This document shows, piece after piece, positions 1 to 12,555 of a stretch of 64,000 bases of DNA. The stretch is taken from assembly GCF_028453695.1 (NCBI RefSeq), contig NC_135781.1, positions 25,605,640 to 25,669,639 of the forward strand, read 5' to 3'. A program made the position numbers and the translations under genes. Position 1 is the first letter of the stretch. Each line of letters opens with the position of its first letter. The notes beneath the pieces were generated by a model that worked only from the letters and a program-made list of their open reading frames with translations, was not told the origin of the DNA and did no database searches. This DNA comes from Augochlora pura. Lineage: Eukaryota > Arthropoda > Insecta > Hymenoptera > Halictidae.

Positions 1-3000
1 TCCCGAGAGAACCTCCCTCCTCGCCTCCCCACCCTCTTCTGTCCACCTTGCCACTCCTCTGTCCCCCCACTGCCGCCCGCCGCTTGTCCAGACTTGTAAC
101 TTCTCCTGTCATTAATCGGCCGACGAGTCATGCTCCCGATTAGAAACGCCGCCAGCTACCAGCGATCCGTTATTCGTTCGTTTCTCGGCCAAATGGGATT
201 AGTGGGGGCCCCCGCGACCGCTAATTAGAACGATCACCGTCCGAAATCTCGGAGCGACGCGGGCCCTTTCATCGAATCGTCGCGTCATTTCACCTGGCGT
301 CGTCGGTCTCGTTGCGAACCGGTGCCAAGTAATTCGCGGGGATCAACGGGTACCACGATTTCTCGGCAACTTCAACCCTTTGCGCTCGTGGAAACCATGA
401 TACGAGAACAGTAGATTCTTCTCCCGAGCTGAAATATCCTTAAATTGTTTTCTTCAATAATTATTCATTTTTTCGCGCGTAGAATACTTTCTAATGCCAC
501 GCTGGAATTTTTATTTATTTATTATTTATTTATTTCGTTAAGATAGTCAATTCCCTGAGAATTTGCATAGCGTACAATAAAATAAAATAAAAGAGACAAT
601 GACAAGAGAATAAAATATAGGCTGAAGCAAGAAAATAAGATAAAATAAATTACAATGAAATAAAATGCAATAATTAAAGTAACGAATTTGAAAATATACT
701 ATTATCACACTATTGATACTATTTATAACTAACAACTATATATTTGATTTTCTATTGTCTATGCAAAGGATTAATACCGAGAGCATCGTAATAGAGTTTG
801 CACATCAAGTTCAACGTTCAGCAGTTCGAATTTATGCCTTCGCAGATCAAGATTTTCTGCGAGTTAATTTATCGCTCAGAAATTAAGCGCTACTTCGCAC
901 GCAACGATAAACTTTTTCTCTCTAGATTAAATGATTACATTAAGTACTATTCTCGAAACGGATAAGAGTGGATAACATTACAATATGGTTATTTGCTTAG
1001 TTCAGAAATAAATCAAAGTATGCGGGCTCATTATTTATTCAGAAGCAGTGGACAATGTATTTCCAAAATCAAAAAGGTGTTCGAAAGAATGTGGAAAATG
1101 GATTGTCGAAAGAAGAGATTTAATTTATGATCTATTGATCTGTGGCGTGTTGCGACGAGGTAATTAATTAATTCAGTTACAGCAAAATTGGAAAAAAAAG
1201 ATTACAAAACTGTAAAGACGTTAAAAAGCCTGTGGATATTGTCACATCATTTCCCTTAATATAATTATTAAAAGAAGAGAGACATTTTCGCGTAATACGC
1301 GTTTCTTGCAGTTAGCTTCGAGAATTTTTATTTTTCATAAAGACGCGCGGTCGAGTCATAACTTCATTTCTCAAGAAGCTCCTTCGTCGGAGCTAATCAC
1401 TGCTGGTTGAGAGAGCAGAGCGTGCCTCGCGCGAGCATGCTTTTTGCAGCCCTCCTCTTGGAGGGGGTTGGGGGAGAGGAGAGGGTGAAAAAGTACGCTC
1501 AGAGGTTGGTTCGCGGTTCGATCGACGACAGTGTAGCGAATCGGTAATTGGCGGTACACGGCGCAGGGGTATTAAGCGGGAATTACGCACGGTTTTCGCG
1601 GCCGGCTACCGCGAATCCGCTTTCGTCTCGGTCTATCGCGATCGCGAATCGTTTCTAGCTCGTTAAAATCGTCGGACATCGCACGCGGAAACATCTCGGC
1701 TGCCCTGTACCACTGATTTTTCTTTGTCGCGGAATCACCGCGAATTAATTTCCGTCCCTCGTCCCTCTCGGCCGCGCGGTTTCTCGCGAGAGGAAACCGT
1801 CGAAATCGCTCGGCGTCGATGCCGTCGGTAATTGCCAGGCACTGAACAGAACATTCTTGCAGAGCAGCGGCCAGGACGCATGATTTATACCGAGATTAAT
1901 GGCGAATTCCGAGGGTTGTTCGTTGACCAACCCGATCGTTAGAGCCCGAGATGGATTGCATCGCATTACGCGCGGATATTACCTCGTAGCTACCAGGTTT
2001 TCCGTCGTGCCTCTTTCTCGTCCCTGATCTGGCACACCGTTCTTTCGTGCCGCGAATCCCGCGATGCGATATCTGGAGACCGGTCCCGGCGAAGCGCGTG
2101 TCCTGCACCGAAACGGTCCACGCGTGTTTGATTGATGCGCGTCCGGCGCGGAGCAAGAAATCGGCCGAAAACTATACTGCTCGAAAAAGTTATAACATAG
2201 AACGATTCTGGAGAAGTATTTGTCACTTTTGACCGACGGTAACTTCACCAAAAATCATTGTAGATTTATAATATAAAATCATTGTAGTTTTTTGAAACTG
2301 ATGTTTGAGACCTTTACTTTATGATATTGTTTCCCCATTTTAAGCTTGATACACATTTACCACTGTAAGTCTGTAAATGCGAGGTCGTGTTTGTCATATT
2401 AAAAATTGCAAAGTTTGACGAAATGCGGGGACTATGTCAAATTTTTATCGGAGATGCCGTTCACGGTGGAAAGAAGTTCTTCGCAGCACTTTAAAGTAAA
2501 GCCTCGAAAAAATCGCCGATATATGGACCATTACAACTTCGGCAATAAAAATCGTACAGCCTCCGAACTGAACTTATTAAAAGTTGGAAACTTCTACTTT
2601 CGCACGCCTTCGGTCGTTTTTATGTATAAAATTACTGTACCTCATGACACGTAGTAAACTGTTATGAATGTTTCCCTCGAAAATACTATAAATTCAAGTT
2701 CCTATAAAAACGTCGAAAATTTTTTTCGGGATTGAAGCTGCATTCGATTGAAAAACTGAAACCTCCCCTTTACAAAGACTTCCAAAAATGTCTGATTTTT
2801 TTAACTGTTTTATGGAACAAAAAACGAGAACCAGGTTCGACCGTGTAAAATATAGAACGTAAAGCACAACTTCCGTTCGAAGCTGCTACGAATTCGCAGA
2901 AAAGATCGTAATTCAAGTTTTGCGGTATCGTTGCAAAGCTGGAAGCTCTGAACTACGGAATTATTATTAACGCAAATGATCTTCGACGTTTTTAACAAGT

Positions 3001-3530
3001 TTTAAGTTGCATCGTTCTAAGGGGGGACTGCGAAACAAACGGAGACAGGTTTAAAGGCCGTGGTAGAAGAATCGGTAACGCGGCTCGATAGAGAAGTTAC
3101 AGCCTCGTTTCGCGTAATTGCTGACTCACCCTCTTAGGAAAGTGGACGAACGAAACAAAAAAGAAGATAGGGTCCGGCAGCGTTTCCTTTGTTCGTCGAA
3201 TTTCCACGAATCTAACGACCGGCTGAACACGGTCCGCGGCGACGATTTCGAGCGTGTTAAACAATAATAATTTAAGGTTGCGCCACGAGGGACAATCACG
3301 GGGACTCGGCAGCGCTCAGTGACTGGCTCGGTCCGACCTCCGAGGTTAATTAGATAATGTAATTGTCCGGCAATTACTCGAATTACCCGCGCGCCAAGCC
3401 TCTTGGCTACGCCGCCGCACTGCACGGCATAGCACACGCCACTCGCCATCCTTTTCTTCTCCTTTCTCTTTCTCTTTTTATCTTTGTCTCTCTTTATTTC
3501 CCTCTGTTTCTCTCTCTCCCTCCCACCCTC

Positions 3531-3549
3531 TCTCTCTCTCCCTCCCTCT

Positions 3550-3581
<32 letters not shown>
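3531..3581 (+). repeat. CT-rich microsatellite
   Basis: Pyrimidine run of (CT)n interrupted by CCT and CCC. Al intron. Confidence 0.9.
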
Positions 3582-4880
3582 TGCTATTCACCGTACCACC
3601 GACCACCTGTCATTTTCCTCTCCGTTCCACGCGAGATTTATGCAAACGTGTGTGCTGTACAATGTGTACAAACGACTGTATCCGCAAATATAGGCAAGTC
3701 CTCGGTGATGGGTTCTCATAATCCATTTAGCCGAGGGAAAAATTCCTTGCGGCTAGAATGCTCATAGAAACGTCGCGCGGGCTCCATTGAGCGAACTGAT
3801 TATGGTCGGTAATTTATTATGTGGGACGAAGCTGCTGGAAACGTCGAACGGAAAAGAATTGTGTGTGGACGTTGCGAGAAACAGAAATTTCCACTCGATC
3901 GCGAATTCGTTCGTCACGAATCTATTTCTGTTTTGATATTATAATTATTAAACGGCACATACCAGTCGACGATGCGAGTGAACTAGAACTTCATTAGAAT
4001 GTAAACGCATAATCATTGGTAGACCGCGGATATTATGCATGTATAACAGAAGTGGATACACGAAGCATAGAACAGCGAGGACTTGAAAAGAATTCTTAAA
4101 TTTTGCAGCATTAGTTTTACTTCATTCGCGTTATTGAAAGTAGGAATACGTTTTTATTTAATTTTTGTTTGATAGAAGAGATGATGAAACTTTTCATTTT
4201 GCATAGTGAACCGTGATGCAATTCTTGGAGATGTATTAGCGTAACTAATTTGTCAGGAGATTGCATAGTTTCGCGCTAATCGTGTGGTTGAATAAAACAG
4301 TGATAAAACAGCGGATACATGAACAAAAACAAATTCCTATCTACCTCCTTTTTATTGAAATTATAGTGTCTATAACAATTCTATTTCCACGTTATTAATT
4401 ATTTCGTGCATTAATACTCCATGTCTTAATAGATTAAATAATCAACTTCGAACTCGATAATTAAAACCCTGTACTTTGCAGATATTTTCCAGAGCTTCGA
4501 ATCATTTTCGTATCTTCTCACGACGCACTGAAAAATTGCATGAAACATGTCAGCCGAATACTATGCTTCATAGAACGTCGAATCAAAAAGTACAGTGAAC
4601 GTGTCATTAAACTATGAATACGGCCGGTCGATGGTCGAGCAGGATTCTTGCTTAGCGTCCGACACTTCATTCTTGCCATCGATGTTTATTCATTGGTTGC
4701 TCTAGATATCGCGGAAGCTTAATGATCCGAGACGCGAAACGCGCGGACGTCGACGGACGAAAGTGTCGCTGGACACGGCGGGAACGCGTCGATTCGAAAT
4801 AGAAACGAAAAGAAATAAAGAAGCCGTCGGACGGGCGAGCGATGCGCACCGCGGAAAAGCGGTTTTCACCGGGGAGGTGG

Positions 4881-4913
4881 GCGGCGAGGCGAGGCGAGGC
4901 GAGGCGAGGCGAG
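4881..4913 (+). repeat. GGCGA pentanucleotide array
   Basis: About six tandem GGCGA units. Al intron. Confidence 0.9.
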
Positions 4914-6438
4914 AACGATTGCAGCAGAAGCACACGGTGCTAATCCACTTAGCGGTCGCTTCGAGACGGAGACCGCGTTCTATCGCGATGCGATTGCGAA
5001 ACTGCGGTTCCGTTCTCGCATTGGTTCCGAAGCCGATTGCGGCCGCGCGCCGCCGCGAGCCGGTGTCGCAAGAACCACCGAGAGCCGGCCTGCGTATCGT
5101 TGGATATCGTAGGAAACGCGAGCGTTTTACTTCCTCCGTTGCGTACAGCTCGGCCGAGCTGTTCTATCGGTGTACAAATCGGCTGCGATTCAACTACGAT
5201 TCTACCGCGAGTTTTTCCGCTTCGAACGGAATGAACTGCCGTTTCGCGATTCCGTTGCTTGATACAAGCGTCACGCGACTTTATTAATCTTCAAATGTAC
5301 TGAGATTCTTATGTATCTGCAATTTTTAAGTTCTAATTTTTACTTCTTTAGTTTTTTATCGAGTTTGTAATTCTCTTGTTGAGTTTCATTTGCGATTTAT
5401 TTTGGTGCCTAAAGGATTGGAATTTGAATAAATTGTTCGTAATTCGGGGTGAAATCAGATACCATTTTGATAATCTAGAAGTTGATTAACAAATGAGAAA
5501 GCTCTCTGTTTACTTCATCCATTTACATGCTCTATCTTTATTATTTATTCCAGACAGATATCGATTAGATTTTACTAACGAGTGTCGGAGGATTTCTTAA
5601 AAATTAAATATATGACGCACGCGTACAATTCGAGTCACCATTTTGCTCCATTCCTGTGCATGAAAAATGCAAAGAGCTGAATATAGCAAATTTCTCCAAC
5701 TTCACTTTCGTTGGTTTTTCTACGAGACCTCTCTCTTCACTTGGTTACGAATTTTATCTGATAAAACACTCGATTCTTTTTTAACCTTTATACCTTCTCC
5801 GGAAGGATTGGCCTACCGTAAAAAACATTCCCGAGCCAAAAGAAACAATCCCACGAAGATTCTAAACAAATTGATTCCATAAGAACCGTTCGCACAGCTA
5901 ACGATGACACCAAATCAAGCACGCGTCAACGTTAAATGAGATCAGAATTGAGCTCTGTTCAGATTTCCTGGGATGAAGGATCCGGTAGGAAAATTCTTGA
6001 CGAACGGCACAGATCACGGGGATCCGTGGAACGGAGTCGCACAAGGTTGTTAGGTCTCGCGCGCGACTAATCTCGGTACGTGCCTTTTGTGCCCGGCCGA
6101 GTCTTGCTCGCGATCTAGCACACATTTTCCCGTCGCAAGGACACACGGGGCCAGGGGAAGGAGGGACCCCATAGACGGTGGGGATAGTCACGTAATAATA
6201 ACGATACACGGGAGAATCGAGGGTGACCGTGTTCGAGCCGGGTCGAGCCGAGTCCCCGGTGAACGGCGGGTGTAATTAGGGACGCCCCGTCTAACCGCGA
6301 AATTTCGTGATCTTATTAAATCCAGAAGGACGCTGCTCGCGAGAGCACGCCGTGCCGGAGAAAAAGGGAAAGGCTGAATGATTATTACTCGCAGGCCAAG
6401 GTGCTCCCGTCCTCTCTCGGCAAAGAGAGCCGAGAGAG

Positions 6439-6444
<6 letters not shown>

Positions 6445-6477
<33 letters not shown>
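6445..6477 (+). repeat. (GA)n microsatellite
   Basis: Uninterrupted AG dinucleotide run after a short AAAG preamble. Confidence 0.9.
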
Positions 6478-6480
<3 letters not shown>

Positions 6481-6814
6481 AGACTGTTCCTTTGAGATCG
6501 CCTCGGGACAGTACTTCGCGTGTGAGAAATCGATCATAGATTGAGCGGTTATACACATAAATTAAGAAAATCAAGGTTTAAGAAATTATATGTTCCCCAA
6601 AATGCTCTCCGAAAAGTCTTACTCAAGGATCCGTAAAACTGCGAACGTCATAGTTCCCAAAAGTGACAACATTGAGAGATGTATTGTTCTTGAACTGCAG
6701 TTTTCGAGATCGAAAAAATGTCTCGGAAACTTATTAGCAATATACAATATTATTACATTTTATTTTTGATTACATAGAGCTTGTTAGGCATTGTATTTAG
6801 ATATAGTTTAGCGC

Positions 6815-7086
6815 TTAATCCGTTGCACTATCGCTCCATTCATACTGTGACGATTAGCAAGTAATAAAATAATAAGTATTCGTAGTTAATAATTTTCCTA
6901 ATAGGATCAGACATTTTTTTCCCATATTGTCTTTATTTACCTTCGTTTCTATACTTTGATAGCAGAAGAAATTATTTTTACTTCGAAGAATTTCTATATC
7001 GTAGAAGAAATTAATAATATTTATATTTAGTAAAGCATAAAACCTTCACCACGAGTCTGACTCGTTATTATAGTGCAAGGGGTTAA
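6815..7086. mobile_element. TTAA-flanked inverted-repeat element (MITE-like)
   Basis: The ends are imperfect inverted repeats: TTAATCCGTTGCACTAT at the left and the complement of TTAACCCCTTGCACTAT at the right, with an AT-rich interior of about 240 bp and no coding capacity. TTAA duplication with C-rich termini is typical of piggyBac-type non-autonomous elements. Class is inferred. Confidence 0.6.
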
Positions 7087-8417
7087 GAATGTATATCACA
7101 TTTCTCAAGGTATTTCAAAACGTTTAGCTGTGGTGTAGATATAGTATAGTTTTCATAAAAAGGCGTCTATCGTGTGAAGAGAACGGTACCGTTCCTTTTA
7201 AATTGACAAAAACTCGTTTAAATAGAATATTACCCTACATCGATGCCTTTTGATGCAAGTACACAAAATTCCTGCGTCTTAATATCGCCGAATAATCGTA
7301 ATTATCTTCTAAGAAGCACACATCATAAGTTTTCTTATCAGTATTAGACGCTTATATTTATAAATGTTAGACTAGTATAATAATACAATTAGCCAATACA
7401 AAATAAGGTTTAAATTAGTATCACTGATTACTTCTATAATTTATGAGAAAGTATATCTTCCATTACTGTTATAATTCCCTGTTTAGCATTATAATTTACA
7501 GCGTAGAAAAGAGACTTCCATAAAAAAGGACCGCGTGAATTGAGGGACAGGTGTACATCCATCTTACCTTTGTTACCCGAGATGTTACCCTATTTCGACA
7601 AACTATTGTTTTTCAAACAATTAGTTTCCCTAAAATCTGCTTCGCAAGAGCTCCTTCGTCTGTTTAAAAGAAGCTTTTCGCCATTACTCGCATAACATGC
7701 GTGTCTGGAGCAAGAAAAATAATTGCAAGGGACGATTTCATGCTAAACCAATGCGCAAGGTTTAAGGTAATCGAGACTGTGGCGAGGAGACCAGAAAAGG
7801 GGGATAGACACGGCGGACACCGGTGATGAATCGTCGACAGACGGCGCGAATCGACTACGGCAGTCGATCCTCGAGAGGGTCCCTGTAATTTCGCGCGGGT
7901 CCATCGATGAATCGCGTCCGTCGAGTGCTCCTAAACACGAGATCGCGGGGATCGATCCGTGTACCGGCTACCGCAGCATCGCGATATAATCACCAAGATT
8001 TCCTTGCGATTTCGTGGAACATCTGGGCAATTTGCGTGCGAGATGAGAATCCCCGCGGGGCCCTACCTCGAGAGACACACACGGATTCGCAGATTCCACG
8101 CGGTAATCATCGGGCCTTTCGGAGATGGAGCGTTAGAGATCGGGAAACGATCGGTTTCCGGTGTTCGTCCCGACCTACCGACGCTTTGTCCTTGCGTTTT
8201 TGATACGTTATGATACCCATGCCCTCGCATAGTTCGCCATGGGGTAGCCACCATAATGATCGAAGAGAACGAAAGAATGATCCGAGAAATTACAGATGCT
8301 GTCTTCTGTCGTCTGAAAAATTTCGTGTTCTTAGTATTGTGAAAAATGTTTAAATAAACTTATTTATTCCAACTTCTAATTTTAAGAAAGTCGTTTTCTT
8401 TTCAATTATTTCTATTC

Positions 8418-8716
8418 AATTCGTTCATCAATAATTTTCTAAATATAGCAAAGATTGGATAATCGAGAATATTTTAATTCACTAGAGCACCGCAAATTTT
8501 AAAAGATGGCACCACGTGTTCTAACTTTTAACTATTATTTCTACAGTGGGGAATATCGAAAGAAAATTATTTATCGTCGCAAATATTTCTTCGACTATTG
8601 CTTGTTCATCTATCATTATCTAAATACGATAAAGATTGGATAATTAGAAAAAGTTTAGTTCCCTAGACCGCCGCAAATTTTAAAAGATGGCGCCGTATGC
8701 TCGCGAACCCTTAACT
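8418..8716 (+). repeat. two-copy tandem duplication, about 181-bp period
   Basis: Two diverged copies share AAGATTGGATAAT and CCGCAAATTTTAAAAGATGG in the same order and spacing (8451 onward and 8632 onward). Lies in an al intron. No coding potential. Confidence 0.7.
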
Positions 8717-9495
8717 TCTATGAAGATTTTTAAGCGAACAGTTCGACAATTTCATCTAGCTTCGTACATTCCAATTTTGTAACTTACACAATCAGAAATG
8801 TCTTGGAGTAAATGCAACGTGAGAATTAACAAAGAGAAGAGAACCACTGGTCGCGAGGCAGCCGAAGCGGAAACGCCGGCGATCTCGTTGCGTAAGGCCC
8901 CGATCGATTTGAGATCGCAGCGGAGTATCGTTCAATTTATTAGAAATAATCGTATTCGCGGCGTATCCTCGCGGAGAACATAGTTACACGCTTGTATACT
9001 TTTTATTACATATGTCAGCCGGTAGATATTATCTGCGCGACACCGCGGCACAGCCATGAAAACAGTCGGCACACACGCCCGGAGCCGTCACGCCGGCTCC
9101 ACACCAGCGCGGCGATTCAATTGAAAATCATACATAATGTCAGTAGGCATAATGTAATTAATTGATAGCTGCCTGGCAACGACGCGGCAACGGCAGCACC
9201 GACGGGATCCGCGGCGGCAACGGCGGCGGTGCCGCAGTTACAAACCTAATTAGCCTAATCAATGTACGCGATTATTCCTGTCGCGCAGAATTCTCGGTTT
9301 TTCTGCGGCAATTAGCGAGTTGTTTTCCCGAGAGAGATATGAATACGGGATCGGCGCGGCCAAGATCGAGCTTTTCTTAAGATTCGACGCGTAATCCGAT
9401 GTGGCGTTTTTTCGCCGACGGACGTAGGTTCGCGGTTCGCCGCGGCACTTTCCGTCTATTACGCTAATCGAGCTAACGATTGTTTTTGCTTGCAG

Positions 9496-9541
9496 GGAGG
9501 AGCTGGCTATGAAGATCGGCCTCACGGAAGCGCGGATACAG
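9496..9541 (+). CDS. al: aristaless homeobox gene, internal 46-nt exon (mid-homeodomain)
   Basis: The exon encodes EELAMKIGLTEARIQ after one base that finishes a split codon, probably Arg. This is the helix 2 to start of helix 3 part of a paired-class homeodomain. It is bounded by a TTGCAG acceptor and a GTCAGT donor, and it ends exactly between homeodomain residues 46 (Gln) and 47 (Val), an intron position common in paired-class genes. It joins in phase 0 to the exon at 16262, giving ARIQ-VWFQNRRAKW. Aristaless is a nuclear DNA-binding transcription factor that patterns distal appendages (antenna, leg tip) in insects. The preceding exon, with the N-terminal arm and helix 1, was looked for upstream and not found, so it probably lies before base 1. 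Confidence 0.9.
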
Positions 9542-9899
9542 GTCAGTAGAGTCAATAGTTTTATCGACAATATTGCGTCAAATGGATCGAGTAAAAAGCA
9601 AGGACGCCGCGCCGGCAAAATGCGAGCCCGGTTTTTAGCCGATTTCCTCGAGCTACGATTCATTTGTTAATTACAGTTGATCGCCTAGCTATTCGCGTAA
9701 TTATTCGTTTTTTTCCGAGCAGGAGGTAATTCAGCGGAATTTCATACAGTGGTTTGCATCAATATTCAGAGAATTTTCAAAACAGTATAATCTTTTCCAA
9801 AAGTGTGTTATTAATGCATATAAATACCCGTTTAGTCAATACACAGTGAAATCTCGCTTATACGAGCATAGCAGAACACTTACTTAATTGCTTCGCCTG

Positions 9900-10105
9900 A
9901 TTTAATCTTTATTGATTCGTGCAGTAAATCGTTTTGCATATAGGTCGTCTGAGGTCGAGTTTTACACTGTCGCATTTAATCTTTATTAATTTATACAGCA
10001 CTTATTACATTGCCAAACTCATTTATAGTCATTTATACAGCACTGATCACATTGCCAGACTTCGTTTTTTGTTAATTATACATTACTCCCCACATTGCTG
10101 GACTT
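9900..10105 (+). repeat. degenerate minisatellite, about 43-46-bp unit
   Basis: Three to four imperfect units carrying TTATACAGCAC and ACATTGCCAGACT-like cores, clearest at 9975-10020, 10021-10064 and 10065-10105. Intronic. Confidence 0.6.
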
Positions 10106-12276
10106 ACTGATAACTCACGGTATATCGTTCCGCGTGTCGAATTAACTTTTCATCCCGTCGATTAAATATGAAACATATTTGCTTAACAGAGAATTCTGTA
10201 TGAGGAGTAAGGATAGTCGAGCTTCTATTGTTCTTCATTCAATATCTAATTCATGTACGAAAAAGCTCATACTGTCGTGTGAACATCATTTTTGTTTATT
10301 TGTCATAAAAATCCTAAAGCCGCAACAGTTTGATAGAAAGTCGGCTGAGAGCCACTGTCGCAGCAAGAATGACACGATACTCGGGATTCGCAGCCACGAT
10401 ATAATCATTTTCAGGAATTCCCGAACACGGGGGGACGTACGTGTGCCCCCAAAATGGACCCGCGATGTCCACGCGATCTTCGTCAAAATGTATTTCTTTT
10501 CGGGCCGGAATTGCGCAAATTGTCCGGCAGCCGTAGCAGCGGACAGGACGTGCGCTAATTTAACAAAACGTTTCGGGGAATCGTACTTTCGCTGATCGAA
10601 AGTGCTCCCTATCCAGCAAGATTTCGACAGCGTTTCTACCGTGTCCTGTTCCCGTCCGTTAATCACTCCTCTTATTGCCGTTGAAGGCCCGACAAACCCT
10701 TTTCAGCATGCACGCCGACGTGGTAACGTTTCTAACTAGCGCGATACGATGGAACATTAAATAATGAATTTCCTAAAATCCCTCTTTGAGAACTACAATC
10801 CGACATTAGATGAGGCAAGTTTTAATGTTGATCATTCGCGTCGTTAAGGACTAATAAAAGGAACAATGGGACAGACAGTTCCTTCGGTATCCGTAAAAAC
10901 CGTGTCGAATTGACTTGAGAGACGAATGGGGGTTAGGCATTTCCTTTCGAAAGTTCGTGTGCAATAATAATTGGGTAATTCGATGCAATTAAAAACATTG
11001 CTAATTGAATAACCGTAATTAAATGTTGCACTTAGAAAGCGGACATTTACTGTCCAGTACTTCGAGTCATTCTTTAACTCCTTCCAAGGTAATTAACATG
11101 GTTCTAGACGTCCCGGATTCTAGGCGTACACGATTTTGAACCGCATCTCGATTTGGGACCACTTCCACACTTCAATTTCGCAGGAACCATTACTTATTAC
11201 TAGATTGCGGGTTTTATGTATATTTCATCAAAATAACTTTGTCGAGAATAAAATCTGTGAAGAGATTCAAACAATCTGAGAATATTTTTATGTTACATTG
11301 AAATTATTACAACTGGAAAGACATTTTCTGGAAAGACATCTTAGATAATCCTCATTTTGCACAAAAATACTCAGTCTAGTAACAAATTCTGTTCTTCTCA
11401 TGAGGATATTTAAATATTCGAATAAGCGTGAAAGCAGAATAAATACAAATTTTCTTCTTCCTCGAAGAAATTATAATCGAGAGATTTCTAGTCGTCGTAA
11501 TCGTGAGGGAAATGGTACGACAACGGGTTAAAAAGGATTAAGTTGAAGGAAGTACCGGGAAGAAGAGGAATCGATGAGACCGTGGAGGGGCGGAAGGGAA
11601 AAAATGCAGTCGGAGAGGGGAGGACGACCGGCGTCCGCGTAATTAATGCGGCACGATTAAGCACGAAACGACTAGGTTCCGGCGGCGGCGGCGGATCGTG
11701 GCTGGGTTTTGTTTTAAAAGCCGCAAGTCGGATGTTTAACTCCCTGCTGGGGGCAATTCCGCTCGCTGTGGGGGGTCCTGGCACCCGACCCCCCACACCC
11801 CGTCACCTTTAGCTCTCCATACGCCTAGCAACGACTTTGCATGTTCGAACGGGGCCCCGACCGATTGGTTCGATTCAACCGTGGACACACGCATACGCGC
11901 ACGGACGACCGCGCTCGGTCCTCTTCCTGCTCTCTCCCTCGCGGACCCTTCCTTTTTCTCATCCCGAAGCGTTACGCAATGCTACCAGCGATTTGTAACC
12001 GGGTTTCGACGATTCTTCTTCGACCGGGAAGGGAGCCGTCGAGCACGAATAATCCCCGGTCCCTGGAACACAATTAGAAATTCCCGTGAACGGAAAACCG
12101 AGGGAAATTGGCTCGGTTCGTGGCCGCGATCGATTTCAACGGAAATATCGAGGAAAAATTGTTCCCAGAACCTAATTAGCCGTCGACACAATTCTCAGCG
12201 ATTGCAAAATAATTGAGCATTTTTATGTGAGGAAGATGAGCGAAGTGCGGAGGGAAAATCAAGTGAAAGCTATCTA

Positions 12277-12555
12277 GCGTCTGGAAACGATCGCAATTAA
12301 TTTTCAATCTGCGACATTTTTCCATGAATTACGGACGAAGATTTGACACGAATAATTTCCAGTCTGCTAAAAATTGTTGGAAACTTCCACAGAAGGAAAA
12401 GGAAAAAAAACTGATGGGAAAATCGACAGAAAATTGTCTGGCATCTGGAATTAATCACAATTAATTTGCAATCGTGTTTCAACATTTTTCCATCGACTCT
12501 GAACGAGGATTCGACACAGAAATATTTTCCTGCTGTCGGAAATTAGCGAGGACAA
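12277..12555 (+). repeat. two-copy repeat, about 164-bp period
   Basis: GCGTCTGGAA...CAATTAATTTTCAAT...ACATTTTTCCAT at 12277 is repeated as GCATCTGGAA...CAATTAATTTGCAAT...ACATTTTTCCAT at 12441. A shorter related stretch may occur near 12705. Intronic and non-coding. Confidence 0.65.

Larger units (their letters stand above)
1..9495 (+). other. intron of aristaless upstream of the 46-nt exon (5' part outside window)
   Basis: No exon could be supported here. The stretch is non-coding, with AT-rich blocks (about 450-1350, 2230-3000, 3900-4620, 6560-7740, 8260-8790) alternating with GC-rich blocks. It holds CT/GA microsatellites near 3531 and 6445, a GGCGA array at 4881, a TTAA-flanked inverted-repeat element at 6815-7086 and a 181-bp-period duplication at 8418-8716. 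The block 9060-9260 just before the exon has several TAATTA/ATAATGT cores and might be regulatory. It is called intron because the exon at 9496 needs an upstream homeodomain exon. Confidence 0.65.

Noticed and set aside
2406..2998. Short frames on both strands that look like remnants of a repeat
   Set aside because: I could not tie them to a known element or find a second copy in the window.
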